A DNA stretch of 64,000 nucleotides from Cryptomeria japonica (taxonomy: Eukaryota; Streptophyta; Pinopsida; Cupressales; Cupressaceae): positions 552,073,136 to 552,137,135 of the forward strand of contig NC_081413.1 of NCBI RefSeq assembly GCF_030272615.1, read 5' to 3'. The translations under genes were made by a program, and so were the position numbers. Below are positions 43,906 to 56,619 of this stretch, in pieces. The notes under the pieces are model-generated. The model was not told where the DNA came from. It ran no database searches and saw only the letters and a program-made list of their open reading frames with translations. Each line of letters opens with the position of its first letter. The first letter of the stretch is position 1.

Positions 43906-46589
43906 CGGATTTCAAAGAATGCAATTAAATAATTCACCCCTCAATTGTTATGTTCACAGGGTTGTCCATTACTTATAAATTTTTTGATATAAGGCTTGTG
44001 ATTTTCAATGGTTTTCCACTTTATTTCAATGGAATATTATTTTTTTTGTTTTATTTAATTTAATTCGTCTTTCTTTAAATTTAATATATTGATTTTTATA
44101 AGGAAAATAAAATTATAAATAACAAATATAATATATTAAGTTTTATTAATATATGAGAGAAATTTTTTAAAAATTAAATAAAAATTCATTTAAAAATAAT
44201 TTCAAAGTAAAATAAAATGATTATCGTTAAAAATGACACTTCAATAAATAATGTAAATAAAATAAAATAATTTTTAAATAAATAAATAATTTATGGCTGA
44301 TATTTATAAAAAAAATTAAATAGACTTATAAGATGTGTATATTGATTTACATAGCTATATTAATTTAATTGACATTATGCTTAATATGATAACTTATTTC
44401 CATGTCTAACTTATAAGACATATAAAAAATAACTCACATCTTTAACTTTCAAAAATAAAAAATGTTCCATCAAACTTTTTGATCTCGAACTGAGATAGCT
44501 AGCTATGATCTCAATCACCTTAAACATTAAACTACAAGAAAATATAACAAACTCCCACTCTAGTTAAAAATTTGATCGCAAGCTTTAAAGAAGGGTGTCC
44601 TTTTCTCTAATTAGTGGCCAAACATGGATCTAATACCAACTGTAGAAAATAAGATAGAATTAAACAATAAAACTTTGTTGAAAAATTAATGCATCCAAGT
44701 TTGTCTAAAACTATGATAAATCAAATGCAAATATCCAAAAAGGATATATGTAGAGAAATCCTTGCAAGGAAAAGCTCACACCCAAAGATATCTATGGTGC
44801 ATTAATCTATCGAGCAACAAAGTAACTTATGAACCTCCCACTCCAAGCTCTAATGTATAGAAATTGCAAAGAAAAACAAGGGATGGTTTTGATCAACCAT
44901 TTAAAAGCCTAAAGGAGTCATGACACCCAAATTGGTTGGACTAAATCCCAATACTCTCCTTGGTCTAAGATTCCCATGATTTAGGCATATGTGAAAAAGA
45001 TAAGAGACCAAAAAGTGGCCACAACCACTTTTAGGTCCATTCAAGTGATAACTTGAGTGCATTATAACATGTTTACATTATGGCTTTGTAGAGATGAGCT
45101 TAGGGTGGTCATTATTGCTGAAAATAATGTGAAGAAAGCTTGCAATATGAACTAAGATGCATGTGACTTCAAATCTAAAATTAATTTTACCAATTCTAAA
45201 CATAAATGTGATTGCACTATTCAACATAAACTAAAAATTAAAAAAACCAATGCGATGTCAAATTTACATGGAGAAATCCTTTCCAAATAAATCCACTAGA
45301 GAAAGAGAGAAACTTTATATTATTAATCTTCAAAAGGTAGATAATGATAATAATACACTTCACTTCTCTAACCAAATCTAGTAGCATTTAGATACATCCA
45401 AACAACTCATATGAGACTACTATAACATTACTCCAATCAATAGCAAACTGGGAGAGAAAAAACAACAAATGTTTCTCAAAATAAGAAGCAAGAAAACAAC
45501 TGTAAAAGCCCATGCTTAAAAAAATAGATAGCAATGAGACATAATAGAATGTTAATTTCCCTCAAATGCCTCCAACATGGGTGCCTAAACCATAGCCACT
45601 CAAATATTTAGCATTTTGAATGCTTCATATCTCCTTGATGATTCTTTGGATCACCCAACAATCACCTTTCACCTTTAAATCTTGGGTGCCCAAAGCATGT
45701 CTCTTCATATCCAAATGTGTATGCATAAGAGACTAAATTTTATCCATTTTGACCCATCCTTATCACCATTACATGTTCACATTTTGAAAATATAATTATG
45801 ATTTTTCATAAAGTACATATTTAATATTTTTTCTCTCATGTCTTAGGGAACATGGAGATATATGAATATCATAGGATTTGCAAGGTTAATGCCATCTTAT
45901 CCTAATAACTATCAAGCTACAATGCACTTTCATTTTTTACCATAAAATCTTTTTTTAAAAGATAATAAGGTCATTTGAACTTGACTCTTACCTCTACAAT
46001 CCTAAACCATAAGCGATAAAAAGCATGCATGCACTCTTGGATTGATCAAACCACCATAAAAGGTGGCCATGATATCTAAAAGGTTGAGGAGGTAGGATTG
46101 TATAGTTTTCTAGTGTGTAAAATAAAAAATAAATTTAGCAATTATTTTGATTCAATATTCTTTATTTTTTTAGAAATTAAAAATCCTTCATCAATTCATG
46201 AAAACTATAGTTAATAATATGGATAACCAAACCCTCAACAAACTCCTACATCGATTCCTTGACATCCTCTTGAGAAGAAAGAAAACCTAATAGGTAAAAT
46301 TAAACATAATAAAAGAGAACACTAAACATTGATCAATAGGTTGAGAATCTAAGTGGAACTAGCATCCATCATTCAACCCTTGACACTTCTTTGAAGCTAT
46401 CATATCTCATATAGATTATGTGACTGGACAAATTAACATGTGGCCATGAGTTTGTATAAGGAAAGATCTACCTTATTTAGACCATATTTCTCATTTCAGT
46501 TAGCTTTCATTAGATTATATATAATAAAAATTAACAATATTTTTCATAATTATTGTTTAATATCATAGTTTTCTCCAAGATTTGTGCAT
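43906..46589. other. AT-rich non-coding, possible truncated minus-strand LTR element
   Basis: 44,000-44,450 is extremely AT-rich. At 44,624-44,645, GGATCTAATACCAACTGTAG is, on the minus strand, CTACAG followed by TTGGTATTAGATCC. This is close to the TTGGTATCAGAGC primer-binding site that follows many plant copia LTRs. An LTR could then extend rightward from 44,641, but I could not find its other end. No coding sequence is recognised. Confidence 0.3.
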
Positions 46590-47170
46590 TATGGTAATTA
46601 CGGATTATTTTGAGAGCAAAGTTGCATATTCTAAAATTCCTCTCAAAATCACTCTAGCTTCTTCACTCAATGTATAATTTATCTGGTTTCACAAATATGC
46701 AAAGGTTACGAGATGGAGTGGAAAAGCTAACAAAATTAGACAGCTTAACTTTATAGGGTTGACATAATTTGAGTGTACTTCCTTCCAGATTGGAAGGTCT
46801 TAATAATCTAAAAAGGTTGTTTTCATATGAATATATAATAAATTGAAAGAGGTGTCCCAAGACTCTAGGAAACCTAGCAATTTGACAACTTTGTAAATAT
46901 ACTAGACTACTCTACATTAAGTGTTTTACTTCCAAACTTTGCCTAGCTTGAAAAAGTAGACAAGTTAGTAATAGCCCACTGTTCTAGGTTAGAAGAGTTA
47001 CCCGAGTTACCTTTAGACTTTGGCTAGCTCAAAAATTTAAAAAAAAAAAAATTAAAATTGAGTTACCATTGAAGGTTAAAAGAATTGGCATTAAGATTTA
47101 GGGATCCCATAGAGATGAAGAAGATGAATTTGATTGGTTGTTCCTCAAAATTATAATATTTATTGTCAGA
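46590..47170 (+). pseudogene. LRR fragment, NLR-derived
   Basis: Bases 46,614-46,735 closely match 43,720-43,830, with about 30 extra bases. In frame pieces one reads MQRLRDGVEKLTKLDSLTL, then LSVLPSRLEGLNNLKRLF, and later LEELP, LPLDFG and an LKELALRFRDPIEMKKMNLI-like unit. Stops and shifts are frequent. The shared segment shows that the two loci descend from one NLR by duplication. Confidence 0.65.
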
Positions 47171-47560
47171 TAATATTAAAGGAAATAATTATTCTAAGAG
47201 GGATGTAATTAAATATCCTCTAATAGAAATATTTCATATTAATGTGGCCTTATTTAGTGTAATTCCCCTCCATGCCTTGCTTTAGATACATGCTACTTTG
47301 ATTTGTTACACTATGTTTGATTCATTTTGTATGGTTCATTTGAGTGATCAATGTGAATGATTACAGTCACGTGATCCATGTTGTTAGACTATGTTATGTT
47401 GCTTATGTATTTCAGGACACAATTATTGTTATATTTCATTGAGTTGGATATTGATGTTAGAATTGAGATACTTATGACATGGATTCTATTTTGATGATTC
47501 ATTATGATGCATTATGTGATGTAAATTTATTCTCTTGTGATATCATTTGATCATTGATGA
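47171..47560. other. AT-rich spacer between LRR fragments
   Basis: No coding content recognised. Confidence 0.35.
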
Positions 47561-47990
47561 TATGTGATTTGGAAGAGTTCCCTCAACTTGGACAACTTAA
47601 CAATTTAACATAGCTGCTAATAGATGGCTATTGTCCACATATTTTGCACTGCTTAAATAACAATGAGTATGCCCAATACGACATTTATGGGATGCTTAAA
47701 GGTCTTACAAATTGTTCACCTTTGAAAAAAGTTACCTTCAGGCTTTGGGCAGCTTAAAAATCTAAGAGTGTTAGATTTGAGCTGCTGATCTATGTTGGAA
47801 GAGTTGCCTTCAGATTTTGGGCAACTTAAAAATTTAGAAGTGTTAAATTTGCATGAGTGTTTTGGATTATACGAATGGCCATTAAGCTTTGGGGATCTCA
47901 GAGAGATGAAAAGAATAGTTTAAAAGAATTATTGTTAGATAATTTTAAAGAAAATAATTGTATTATCATGGACGATGACGAAGAGTCAGA
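47560..47990 (+). pseudogene. LRR fragment, NLR-derived
   Basis: Readable units are LEEFPQLGQLNNL at the start, then FGQLKNLRVLDLSC, then LEELPSDFGQLKNLEVLNLH followed by WPLSFGDLREMKRI. Spacing is about 24 residues, the usual plant LRR length. Stops separate the units. The ends are similar to the 46.6-47.2 kb fragment (RDPIEMKKMNL versus GDLREMKRI), so this is a further duplicate. Confidence 0.75.
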
Positions 47991-48188
47991 ATAATTTAAC
48001 TAATCACCCCTTAATTTATCTTTTCAGAGGGATTTCCATTATTTATAAAATTTGTAATATAAGGTTTGTGATTTTTTTAGATGGTTTTGCATTTTATTTT
48101 AGTTAAATATTATTTTCTATTAAATTTTTATTTACTTTTTGGTTAATCTAATTAAAATTTATTTTAAATTTAAAATATATAGAGAGAG

Positions 48189-48283
48189 TGCATCTCTTTT
48201 AGTTAAAATAAAAAAGTATAGTACAATTTGTCATATCATCAACTATAAATATAACTTGCACTTGCACTAAAGGAGATGCATGC
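48189..48283. repeat. Small foldback (about 95 bp)
   Basis: GTGCATCTCTTTTAGT at 48,189 pairs with ACTAAAGGAGATGCAT at 48,266-48,281, arms of about 16 bases around 60 AT-rich bases. It is MITE-like in structure and unrelated to the main MITE family. Confidence 0.6.
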
Positions 48284-50290
48284 AATGTTTGCGTCGATTG
48301 TAATTTATATAGAGTTTTCAATAATTAATGGTAAATAATTATTTTATTTTCATTTGAAAAATCGAAGTAAGAGATATCAAATTATGAAAATATTTCATAT
48401 TCATAAATAATAATAAAGAGTTGGTTAGTTATGAGTTTGAAGTGAAATGGTTGAATAAATCATTTAAAGTATTTGAAAGAAATTCTTGAATGTAATGGAC
48501 AACATAGATGAACAAAATGCATACATCACTGGCTATACATTTTGATCATTATAATGTTAAATATTTATGTGGTAGTAATAACCTGAGTAAACATCTATTT
48601 GTGTTTAAAAGCATTTTAAACCAAGTTACATCTTCAACTATTATCATTGGTTTAGACAATTATAATTCTTGATTGTCTATCAAATGTGTATTGTGGAATA
48701 GAAAGTTAGTTGTCAATGATATAGATAAAATTCTCAATAAAACAATTTGAATATTAAACTCAAAATTGATAGAAATTTAGTTTAAGAATTAAAACATATT
48801 TTGGTCAAATAACTTGAAAGATTAAAAAAATACAAGCATGAAATAGAGAAACTCCACATAATATTGATGTGATTAAATGTGATTATACTTGAAACACAAA
48901 AGAAAATCTTAATTAAAAAATTAAAACACATTCTGATTAAATTTAATTATGCTCAAGACTTAACTCAAAAATTAAAATGCATTAAAGATCAAATTTAAAT
49001 TTAATTACACTTGAAATATGTAAAAATAGCTTAACCTCCCCCAACAAAATTAATATTTTCTTTTATAAATAATAAAAATTAATAAACAATTTATCATATT
49101 TTATTTGACTTCAATTGATAAACAAATTTATTTAAATAATCATCTAATGCTTAGGTGAATTTGTTCTTAATTATCCTTTGACTCGATTGTGGATACCCAA
49201 ATCAATATTCCACTTGAACACCGCTTCTAATTATGAAGCAAACATTTGTGAACATTAATTTTTTTAAATCAGTAAACTTTATATCAGTTCAATTGTGAGC
49301 TCTACTTAAAACACAAGTCTAAAACTTAAAAGAAATTTATTAATGACGTCTTGTGATAACAGGGAACCTTTTTCCACAGTTGCAAGTATAAATTGGAGCC
49401 GGGGCAACATCTCTGTGACAATATTTTCTCAATGTTTAAAGCTTCAATTCTTCTCATTACCCACAGGAAGCAACTCGTAGTTTAGCCATACAATCTCCTT
49501 CTTACTGTATATGATAGAGGGATGGTCAAATTCCTCTCACAACAACAATTAAGTTTGTTTTTCATGTATCAAGATCTTTTTGTACATGACAGAATGGTGA
49601 ACAGATACCCCCCATAATAATAGTCTCAGTTGTAATGTGCAGAAATGAGGGAAGTGTACATTCCCCTCAGAGGAGCAGTACAGTATAGTATGTCTGAGGG
49701 AAGAGTAAATTTATCTCATAACAGTGATATGTAAATATCATTACCTATGTAAGCTTGATATTAAATATTAATAAAATATAGTTCAGGTCTCTGGTGTTTT
49801 ATAAAAATAAAATAAAATTTAATAATTAAAGTTGATATTAAAAAAATATATATCTAACATAATCCAATGGTGCAACCATTTTTTCAATTCAAAATATTAT
49901 ATTTTACATTTTTACTAATTTTTAAATCCAACACAACATCCTTTCATGGCTAGAGATTAAAATTTTGAAAAATATCCTCACAAACAAAAGAACAAGAACT
50001 ATAAGAGAGCCTGTAGACCCCAGGATACCAATGGACACAAAACCCCCACAACCTAGGCACAAGTACAGGACCAGCAAAGGCAAGGGTGGTAATAGCCATG
50101 GTAGTGGTTGTCATTGAAGGACGAGCAAGAGCCATTGGAGTGGGAGCTAGTTCCATTTCAAAAACTTTCATGATTATAATATTGGTGTGAATACCTTTTT
50201 ATTTGTTATTGTCTTTGGAGCTTGGGATTAAGGAGAATAGAAAAAGTGATAAGAACCCTATTCTATAAGAGGGTTTAATCCTCTTAATTA
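48284..50290. other. AT-rich non-coding, a thrice-repeated GAGGGA motif
   Basis: No gene is recognised in 48,284-49,370. At 49,514, 49,648 and 49,694 similar stretches occur (GAGGGATGGTCAAATTCCTC, GAGGGAAGTGTACATTCCCC, GAGGGAAGAGTAAATTTATC), each followed by TCA and a CA-rich tail, and AATAAAATATAG follows at 49,770. This may be an LTR or 3' UTR remnant, but no partner supports it. Confidence 0.3.
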
Positions 50291-51481
50291 TGTAGTATGT
50301 TACTTGGCCCTTCCATCTCCCTCAAAAGGGAATGGCTGAAAGAATATTTCGCCTCCTCCAGTTGAAAATAAGAAGTCGAGGTTTGATACTAAGAATAAAT
50401 TAGATATGGAACAGGGGATGAAGATCCAAAGGAGGACTAGAGTATAGAGTAAAGTGTGCCTTCTTCCCAAGATAAGGAAGCTTGCCCCACACGTTCCCCC
50501 TAAAATGTGAAGAGTAAGAGTAAGATAAGAAAGAGGGTAAATGTGGGCGAGTTGGGTTCTAGGGGTCAAGTTCCAAGGGAAGGTAAGAGCAAGAAAAGTG
50601 GGAAGGTGAATGTGAATGACTTAGTTTCTAGAGGCCCAATTTCAAGGGATGAGATTTCTACTAGCAAGCAAATCCTAGGGGACAAGGAGGATCACAACCC
50701 TAGTGTGGAAGGCCATGACAATTTTGAAAAAGGTGGTTTGGGGAAAGGCCATGAAGACTCTAGTAATGGCAACATGGGGGCACACTTTTCTCCTCCATCC
50801 CCTCCTTGGGGTGGTGAGGAAAGAGCTTCCTGTCCCCTATTTCCTAGACATCTGCAAAAGGATTCCCCATTACTAACTTTGAAAGAGAGTCCAATCAGAT
50901 GAATTGCTTGGCATTTTCAGGGAAATAGTTGTGAACCAATTCAGAATGTCCAAGTGGTAGTTTATTTAAAATTAACCATATCAATGTAAACATTTGTTCC
51001 ATAAAGAGAAAAATTGAATCTCTTGAAAAAAGAAATTGTAGCTCTAGGATAGAGAAGGATGAGAAGAACATGCTAATGATTTTTGAAAATGTTGCTAAGG
51101 ATGTTTATGTCCTAAAACTGATTGTTAGGGGCATATTGGTGCGTTGGAGGCAAAGACAAAAAATATAAAAATAATCTGATTAATCTAGTCAGTATGAGTT
51201 ACAGGAGTATACATAGCAGTGTTGACAACATAAAGACCCTAGTGGGTAAATGGAAGAAGATGCAGGTTTTTAAGTTTTTTGATAATACTTACAATGATTT
51301 GGATAATTTTGATAAGGATAAACAAGTTTTAGATGATAAGAGACTGTGTGCTCACACTTGGGGCAACCTTAAGAAGATTGCAAAGCAAGCTAAGATGGAT
51401 TTTAGTGATATGAACAATATGGATCAGATTCTTGACCAGCTAGAAGTTGAGGTAGTGATAGCCCTCAAAAACCTCCATTAG
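50291..51481 (+). pseudogene. C-terminal part of an unknown retroelement-like ORF
   Basis: 50,507-50,902 encodes a Lys/Ser/Gly-rich segment (SKSKIRKRVNVGELGSRG start). A frame-shifted coiled-coil piece follows (IKRKIESLEKRN and FENVAKDVYVLKL, about 50,995-51,125). 51,122-51,481 is 119 codons with no stop (GAYWCVGGKDKKYKNNLINL start, DQLEVEVVIALKNLH end). A T-rich, Trp/Gly-poor tail and TTTTACCATTAATCAAAC at 51,650 follow, reminiscent of LINE or retroelement 3' ends. The function is unknown. It may be the C-terminal half of the family whose N-terminal half lies at 62.9-64 kb. Confidence 0.4.
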
Positions 51482-52220
51482 TGTCTTGTGGGTTTTCTTT
51501 TTGTTTTCTTGTGTTGGTTTCTTTCTTTATTTTGTGTTTTTGAGTTTGTGTTGGGTGTTGGATGCCCATCGGTTGTCAATTGGTTGTGACTATCCTTATG
51601 GCAGCATTTTGAATTTTATAAAAAGGGTTTTGAGTCCCTTCAAAACATGTTTTACCATTAATCAAACACTATAAGTAGCATAAATTGCTTAAATAATTAT
51701 TTACTTTATCAAGAAATATTAGCTTCAAGTTATTTTATTTACTTTTAAATTATTTTATTTTACTTTAGAAACATTATTATGTAAAAAGGTGCAACTAAAA
51801 TGAAAACAAGGAGTGAAGTGTAATAGCACAAGCATGTTAACAAAAAAATTAAAACTATAAAATGAATCTTAAGTAAATAAATAAATAAATGAAATCACTC
51901 TTAAATAAATAAATTAAATATAGTAACTCTTTACCAAATATTAAAAAAAAAACATTTCACTAAATAAAATAAATCTAAGCAACATACATTAACTCTTAAA
52001 CATATAAAATAATTCAAGATTTATGTCTATAGATGTGTTTAAGCTATCCATATTATTATTGTTTATTACACACATGGACACAATTTTTTTTTGTCTTCTT
52101 AATTTAATTTTTATGGACACAACTTTTTTTGTTTTCTTAATTTAATTTTTTGAAAAAACTACCATTAATTATTTGAATAATTCCTTTTTTTAAAATTTAG
52201 TAAATATTATATATTATATG
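51482..52220. other. AT-rich non-coding, includes a 38-bp duplication
   Basis: GGACACAATTTTTTTTTGTC (52,077) repeats as GGACACAACTTTTTTTGTTT (52,115), a local duplication. Otherwise there are only A/T-rich runs. Confidence 0.5.
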
Positions 52221-54217
52221 TGTTGGCCCCATTATAGTGCCCCGATTAAAATTTAAAATTGAGCCTTTGTTTCCATTAATAGTGTCTTGAAGGTGAAATA
52301 TGTATTATTTTTCTTATAATCTTTTTGTCTCCACTAAAGCAAGCACGCTAGTGTTGTGTGTTTTGAGCTTTGAACTTGTGAACCATTTGTCTTTTCGGTT
52401 CAAGGTTCAAAAGGTTCAAAATGTCTTTTGTGAGTCGTGGCTATGTGATGTTGCTTAACAAGCGGATGTCAATATGTGTTAAGTCGGTTTTGAATTTGAC
52501 CCATGAACCATTTGTCTTTTTCGGTTCAATGGTTTAAAGGTTCAAAATTCTTATTTGATAATCATGATTATTGCTTGTTCCAAGTACTTTTTTCTGCCAC
52601 TAGTTCATTGTTGTACTTTCCAGTTGAACTTGAACCATTGAACTCTTCATGAGATGGTTCAAGGTTCATAAGTTTCTCTTGAAAACTAATTCTAAGGATT
52701 TTGTTAATACTAAAAGTGGCACAAAATGGAGGAATATTGATGCACCATTTATTTAGGTAGCAGATGATTTTTTTTTCCTAGAGGATTGTGCAAGAGTTAG
52801 CATGAAGAATGTTTATAATTTTCAATGCAACCTGTAATTACAAATTTTCAGAGATAGCAAAATCAGTCTCTGTGCAGGGGGCATATCTCTCACTTCAATT
52901 ATTAGATCATGCTGGATTTTGGATATGTTTTATGAAACCTATTTTTATAAGTTCTCACCAAACGAATTGTGGAAATTCGATCTGGCCTGCAAGATACACT
53001 TAACAGAATACAAGTCTAGAACAAAGAACATTTTCTGATTATTTTTGTGATAGAACAACCATCATGTCTCAGGGAGCATATATTTTTGTTCCACTGTTGG
53101 ATTTTTCCCATTTTTGGATATGCAGAGGACTAGGAAAGTTACGCACGATTCCACGGGAGTGATTAGCCAAATTTTGTCTTCTTCAAAAGATATGCTTGAC
53201 TGAGTGCAAGTCTGTCGAAGGTGACCAACAACAACCAAGTTTCTTATCTTCAAACATTAACAAGGCACAACTTATATTCGCAATGATGGGGCCCATAATT
53301 AATTCATAAAACTTATATATTTTAAGTTATAATGTTTTCAAATTAAAACATTATGATAAAGATTACATTGAATCCAAGAAAGTGTTTAAATAAAACACAT
53401 CGAATATGAAAGAGATGAAAGAGTGAAGACAATTATTATATCCAGTTGTTAGCATATGATATGCCAGGAATCAGTTTTTGGATTGAAAAGTGTCTCACCA
53501 AGAGAAAAAGAAGGATAAATATGCAAAAGAAAGGGTTAAAGGGGCTTCTTTTTCTGATAGTCTGTGTGCTACAGGAAAGGGGGATAATTTTCTATTTTCT
53601 GAATTGTAATAGGGCAAAGGAGGAGAGTATAAATATTTTCAAATATTATTCTGGGTGTACAGGGGTAATATAGACTTTGATTTGTTTATTTTGTGTTGAA
53701 AGAAAAGGAGGGAATATATGTAAAGCTTTGAATTTAAGATATTTTTCCTTTCGATTGAGCCAATCTTTGTGTTGTTTCAATCCTCTTTTTATACAGTCCT
53801 GTGCAATCTGTTTGTGTAAATGGTGATGATGAAAGCTTTGAATTTCATTCATGCATCTACCTGAAAAATTATATTTAAAATCTTCCCTTTGTTATCTTGT
53901 AGTTAAAAGATCTAATAGATGGGCTTTGCATTGTCTGTTTAATCTTTTCTTTTAGTTTTAAATCCAAAATCCGCGTTCACACGATGCTAATGGGTGGATA
54001 TTAAACAACCTTTATGTCTTCTGGTGAAAGACATAACTCATATTTAATTCCTTGCAAATCAAACGAAGGGAGCTATACCTTCTCATCAAAATTCAGAGAG
54101 CACTTGCACATCTCCATTGCAAGTGACTCAACTATTAGTTCTAGTTTGTTTTCCAATTTTGGGCATTTAGGAGTCATTTGTGAAGGTATTTCAGGAGGAC
54201 AAATCTGTTCACTAACA
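52221..54217 (+). repeat. 5' LTR
   Basis: Starts TGTTGGCC and ends ACTAACA, about 1,997 bp. It contains reiterated GGTTCAAAGGTTCAAAA-like words (52,400-52,660) but no gene. The AT-rich flank TATTATATG precedes it. Confidence 0.8.
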
Positions 54218-54305
54218 GATTTTTGGTGACTCTACTGGGGACTCGGAATCAAAGATCGGTGCATTTTGTTTCCTCAAATTTTTAGATTTATCTCTATGCA
54301 AGAGA

Positions 54306-55058
54306 TTGGCGAATTTGTATATAAACATCATGCTCAAAACAAGAGCAAAGAGAAAAGGGAAAAGACCAGATCCTTCAATCTTGGAAATTATTGAAATAGA
54401 TGATAAAGTACTGCATGACTTCTTGGAGCATTACAAAGAAAGTATTTCTCATGCTGTTAGAAATAATATAAGTGTGGAAGATGATCATGCATCCACTCTT
54501 CTATGAAGAAGTCTTTGCATTATATTTCACAAATTAAAATAATTGAAAGAAAAGACAAGAGTTTTGCAAGTTTATGCAAGGAAAATATTGCAGCTATAAG
54601 AGGAGTTAAGGGATAATGATGATGAAGAAGCTCCTATTGCCCAAAAGTCATTCCATTCGCAAAATTGCACAGTCTTGAGCGATCAAGAAATCCAACCAAG
54701 AGAGAAATTGAGAAAGAAACCTACTATTGAAGAAATAATGGCTGAAAATGACCCAATGTTGTGATACCTCTGGAATGCTTATAAGCAAAGTATCTGTGAA
54801 GCTAAAAAGAGTAAAATAGATCCTGCTAAAGATCACAAATCCACCTTGCTACTGAAAAGTGTGTATCAGAGGTATCATAACCTCAAAAATTATGAGCAAA
54901 AGACTATATCTATTGTAGAAAGACTAAAAGAAAAATCAGAAAATGAAGTGTCAATTTCTTATATCTTCTCAGATTTTGGAGAAAGAGATTTTGAGCCAAC
55001 CTTGGTCAAGATGTCAAAGGCTTGGAATCATAATCAACAGGAAAGAGAAAGGTTATGA
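54306..55058 (+). pseudogene. Interior ORF part 1, duplicated module
   Basis: One frame with four or more stops. It contains two copies of a module, IDDKVLHDFLEHYKESISHA with HASTLL, and later AYKQSICEAKKSKIDPAKDH with KSTLLLKSVYQRY. Both follow a Pro-rich start and an I-x-E-I-x-E segment. It is mainly helical and charged. It is not gag-like in any way I can recognise, since no CCHC follows. Confidence 0.45.
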
Positions 55059-55398
55059 CAAGCTGAAAATGAAAATCATGAAATTTCCTTGTCAAGTATC
55101 CATAACGGGGATAAAGAATCATCATGCACACCCATTACAAAGCAAGCTTTAGCAGACAAAGATGATCAAGAAAACAATAGAGAAGTTGTGAGCCTGGAAG
55201 GTGAAGATATATTGGAATCTTTTTCTTCACTAGAAATGGAGACTTTCAATTTTTAGGCCAGTCAAAGTGGACTTGTCCCAGAAAATTGAAAAGATGAAGA
55301 TTTTTCAGGTTAACTTGCAGCCATAATATACAACTTTCAGTTTTGCACAAGAAAGCGGTAAGAATGATTCTTCACATTCAGAAGTTCTGAATGAATGT

Positions 55399-56346
55399 AT
55401 GTTAGAATCATTTTATTTTAATTTATCAATTGAAGCTTGTAATGAAGATAAGCAAAGATCATGCTTTGTTAAAGATTTGTCAGAATCTGAAAATGAGGGT
55501 ATAACACTAATATTTGATGTAAATGTGGGACAAAATGATGGTCAGATCGATAGAATATTGCAGCCTCAAGGATTGTTGAATGCTTTGGTTGACACTTATT
55601 TTTGTGAAGAAGTCATAGATCAATTTTTATCCTCCCTTGAGGAAGAAGACTTCATTGCAAAAGACTCAAGTATAAATTCTTGCTATGCTTCTATCTTGGA
55701 TAGAAAGTTTTCAGATTTGATTGATTTTAAAAAGGATGAAGTCTTTCAAACTTATGTTGATCCTATGCTTGATGAAGTTTCCCTTTATACCAAAGGTGAT
55801 GTAAATGTTGAAATTCCCTTTGAGTGTGATGATTTTCACATTGAGAATTGTAAGAATAATGCAACCATTTCTTTAGAAGTTTCTCAGCATTTTAATGTAC
55901 AATTAAAGGTGGAGCATTCCTTGAATAGTGCTATATAAGGTAGCTGAGAGAATTCAAAAATTTATGATGAAAGGTGGATTTTTGGCGATGAGCATTTACA
56001 CAGGTTATTCCTACACACTATTGGTTTGACTACTGAAAATTCTTTTAAGAATGATGGTCTTAGCAGTGCAAATTTTAAATAAGATGCCCCCCTTTTTCTA
56101 GAAAATCTTGGCCATTATTTTTATCAATTACAAGGAGAAAATTTCTTGAGTAATACTATGCAAGGAGCTCAAGATGATTCAACAATTTTTGATGATAAGT
56201 GGTTATTTGGATCTGAGTACACCTACATGTTATTACTACACTCCATAAATCTAAGGTCCAACATTAAGAGAGTCGCAGAATGGCAGGTATCTCTAGCTGC
56301 ATCAAATAGCCACAATCTATTATTTTGGAAAGGTGCCTTTTTCTAA
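55399..56346 (+). pseudogene. Interior ORF part 2, acidic with duplicated C-terminal module
   Basis: 179 codons are stop-free (55,399-55,938), strongly acidic and Ser-rich (SESENEG, SLEEEDF). After TAA and TGA the frame continues with two copies of IYDERWIFGDEHLHRLFLHT / IFDDKWLFGSEYTYMLLLHS, ending at TAA 56,344. The repeated W-x-FG-x-E-x(4)-L-x-LH-x-I module is distinctive and I do not recognise it. Confidence 0.45.
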
Positions 56347-56619
56347 CAACCGGTTAATGGATTTCCATGATTGGTCTTGCATATATTCTGATAAGGTCTT
56401 ATGACCATGTACATATTTAGTCTTTTTGTTGTGTCGTAGGCTTAGATGTTTTGGCTTGTGGGTTTGCCCTGCTCCCCTCCACCCTCCGCAATTAGCTCTT
56501 TGTGCTCTTCTTTGTTTTGACTATGTTGCCCAATGGTGCTAGGCACTATTCCTTTTTACCAGAAGTTCTGGGAGTTCTCTTCATTTTCCATGTAAAAGCA
56601 TTCTGCAGTCAAAGCTAGT

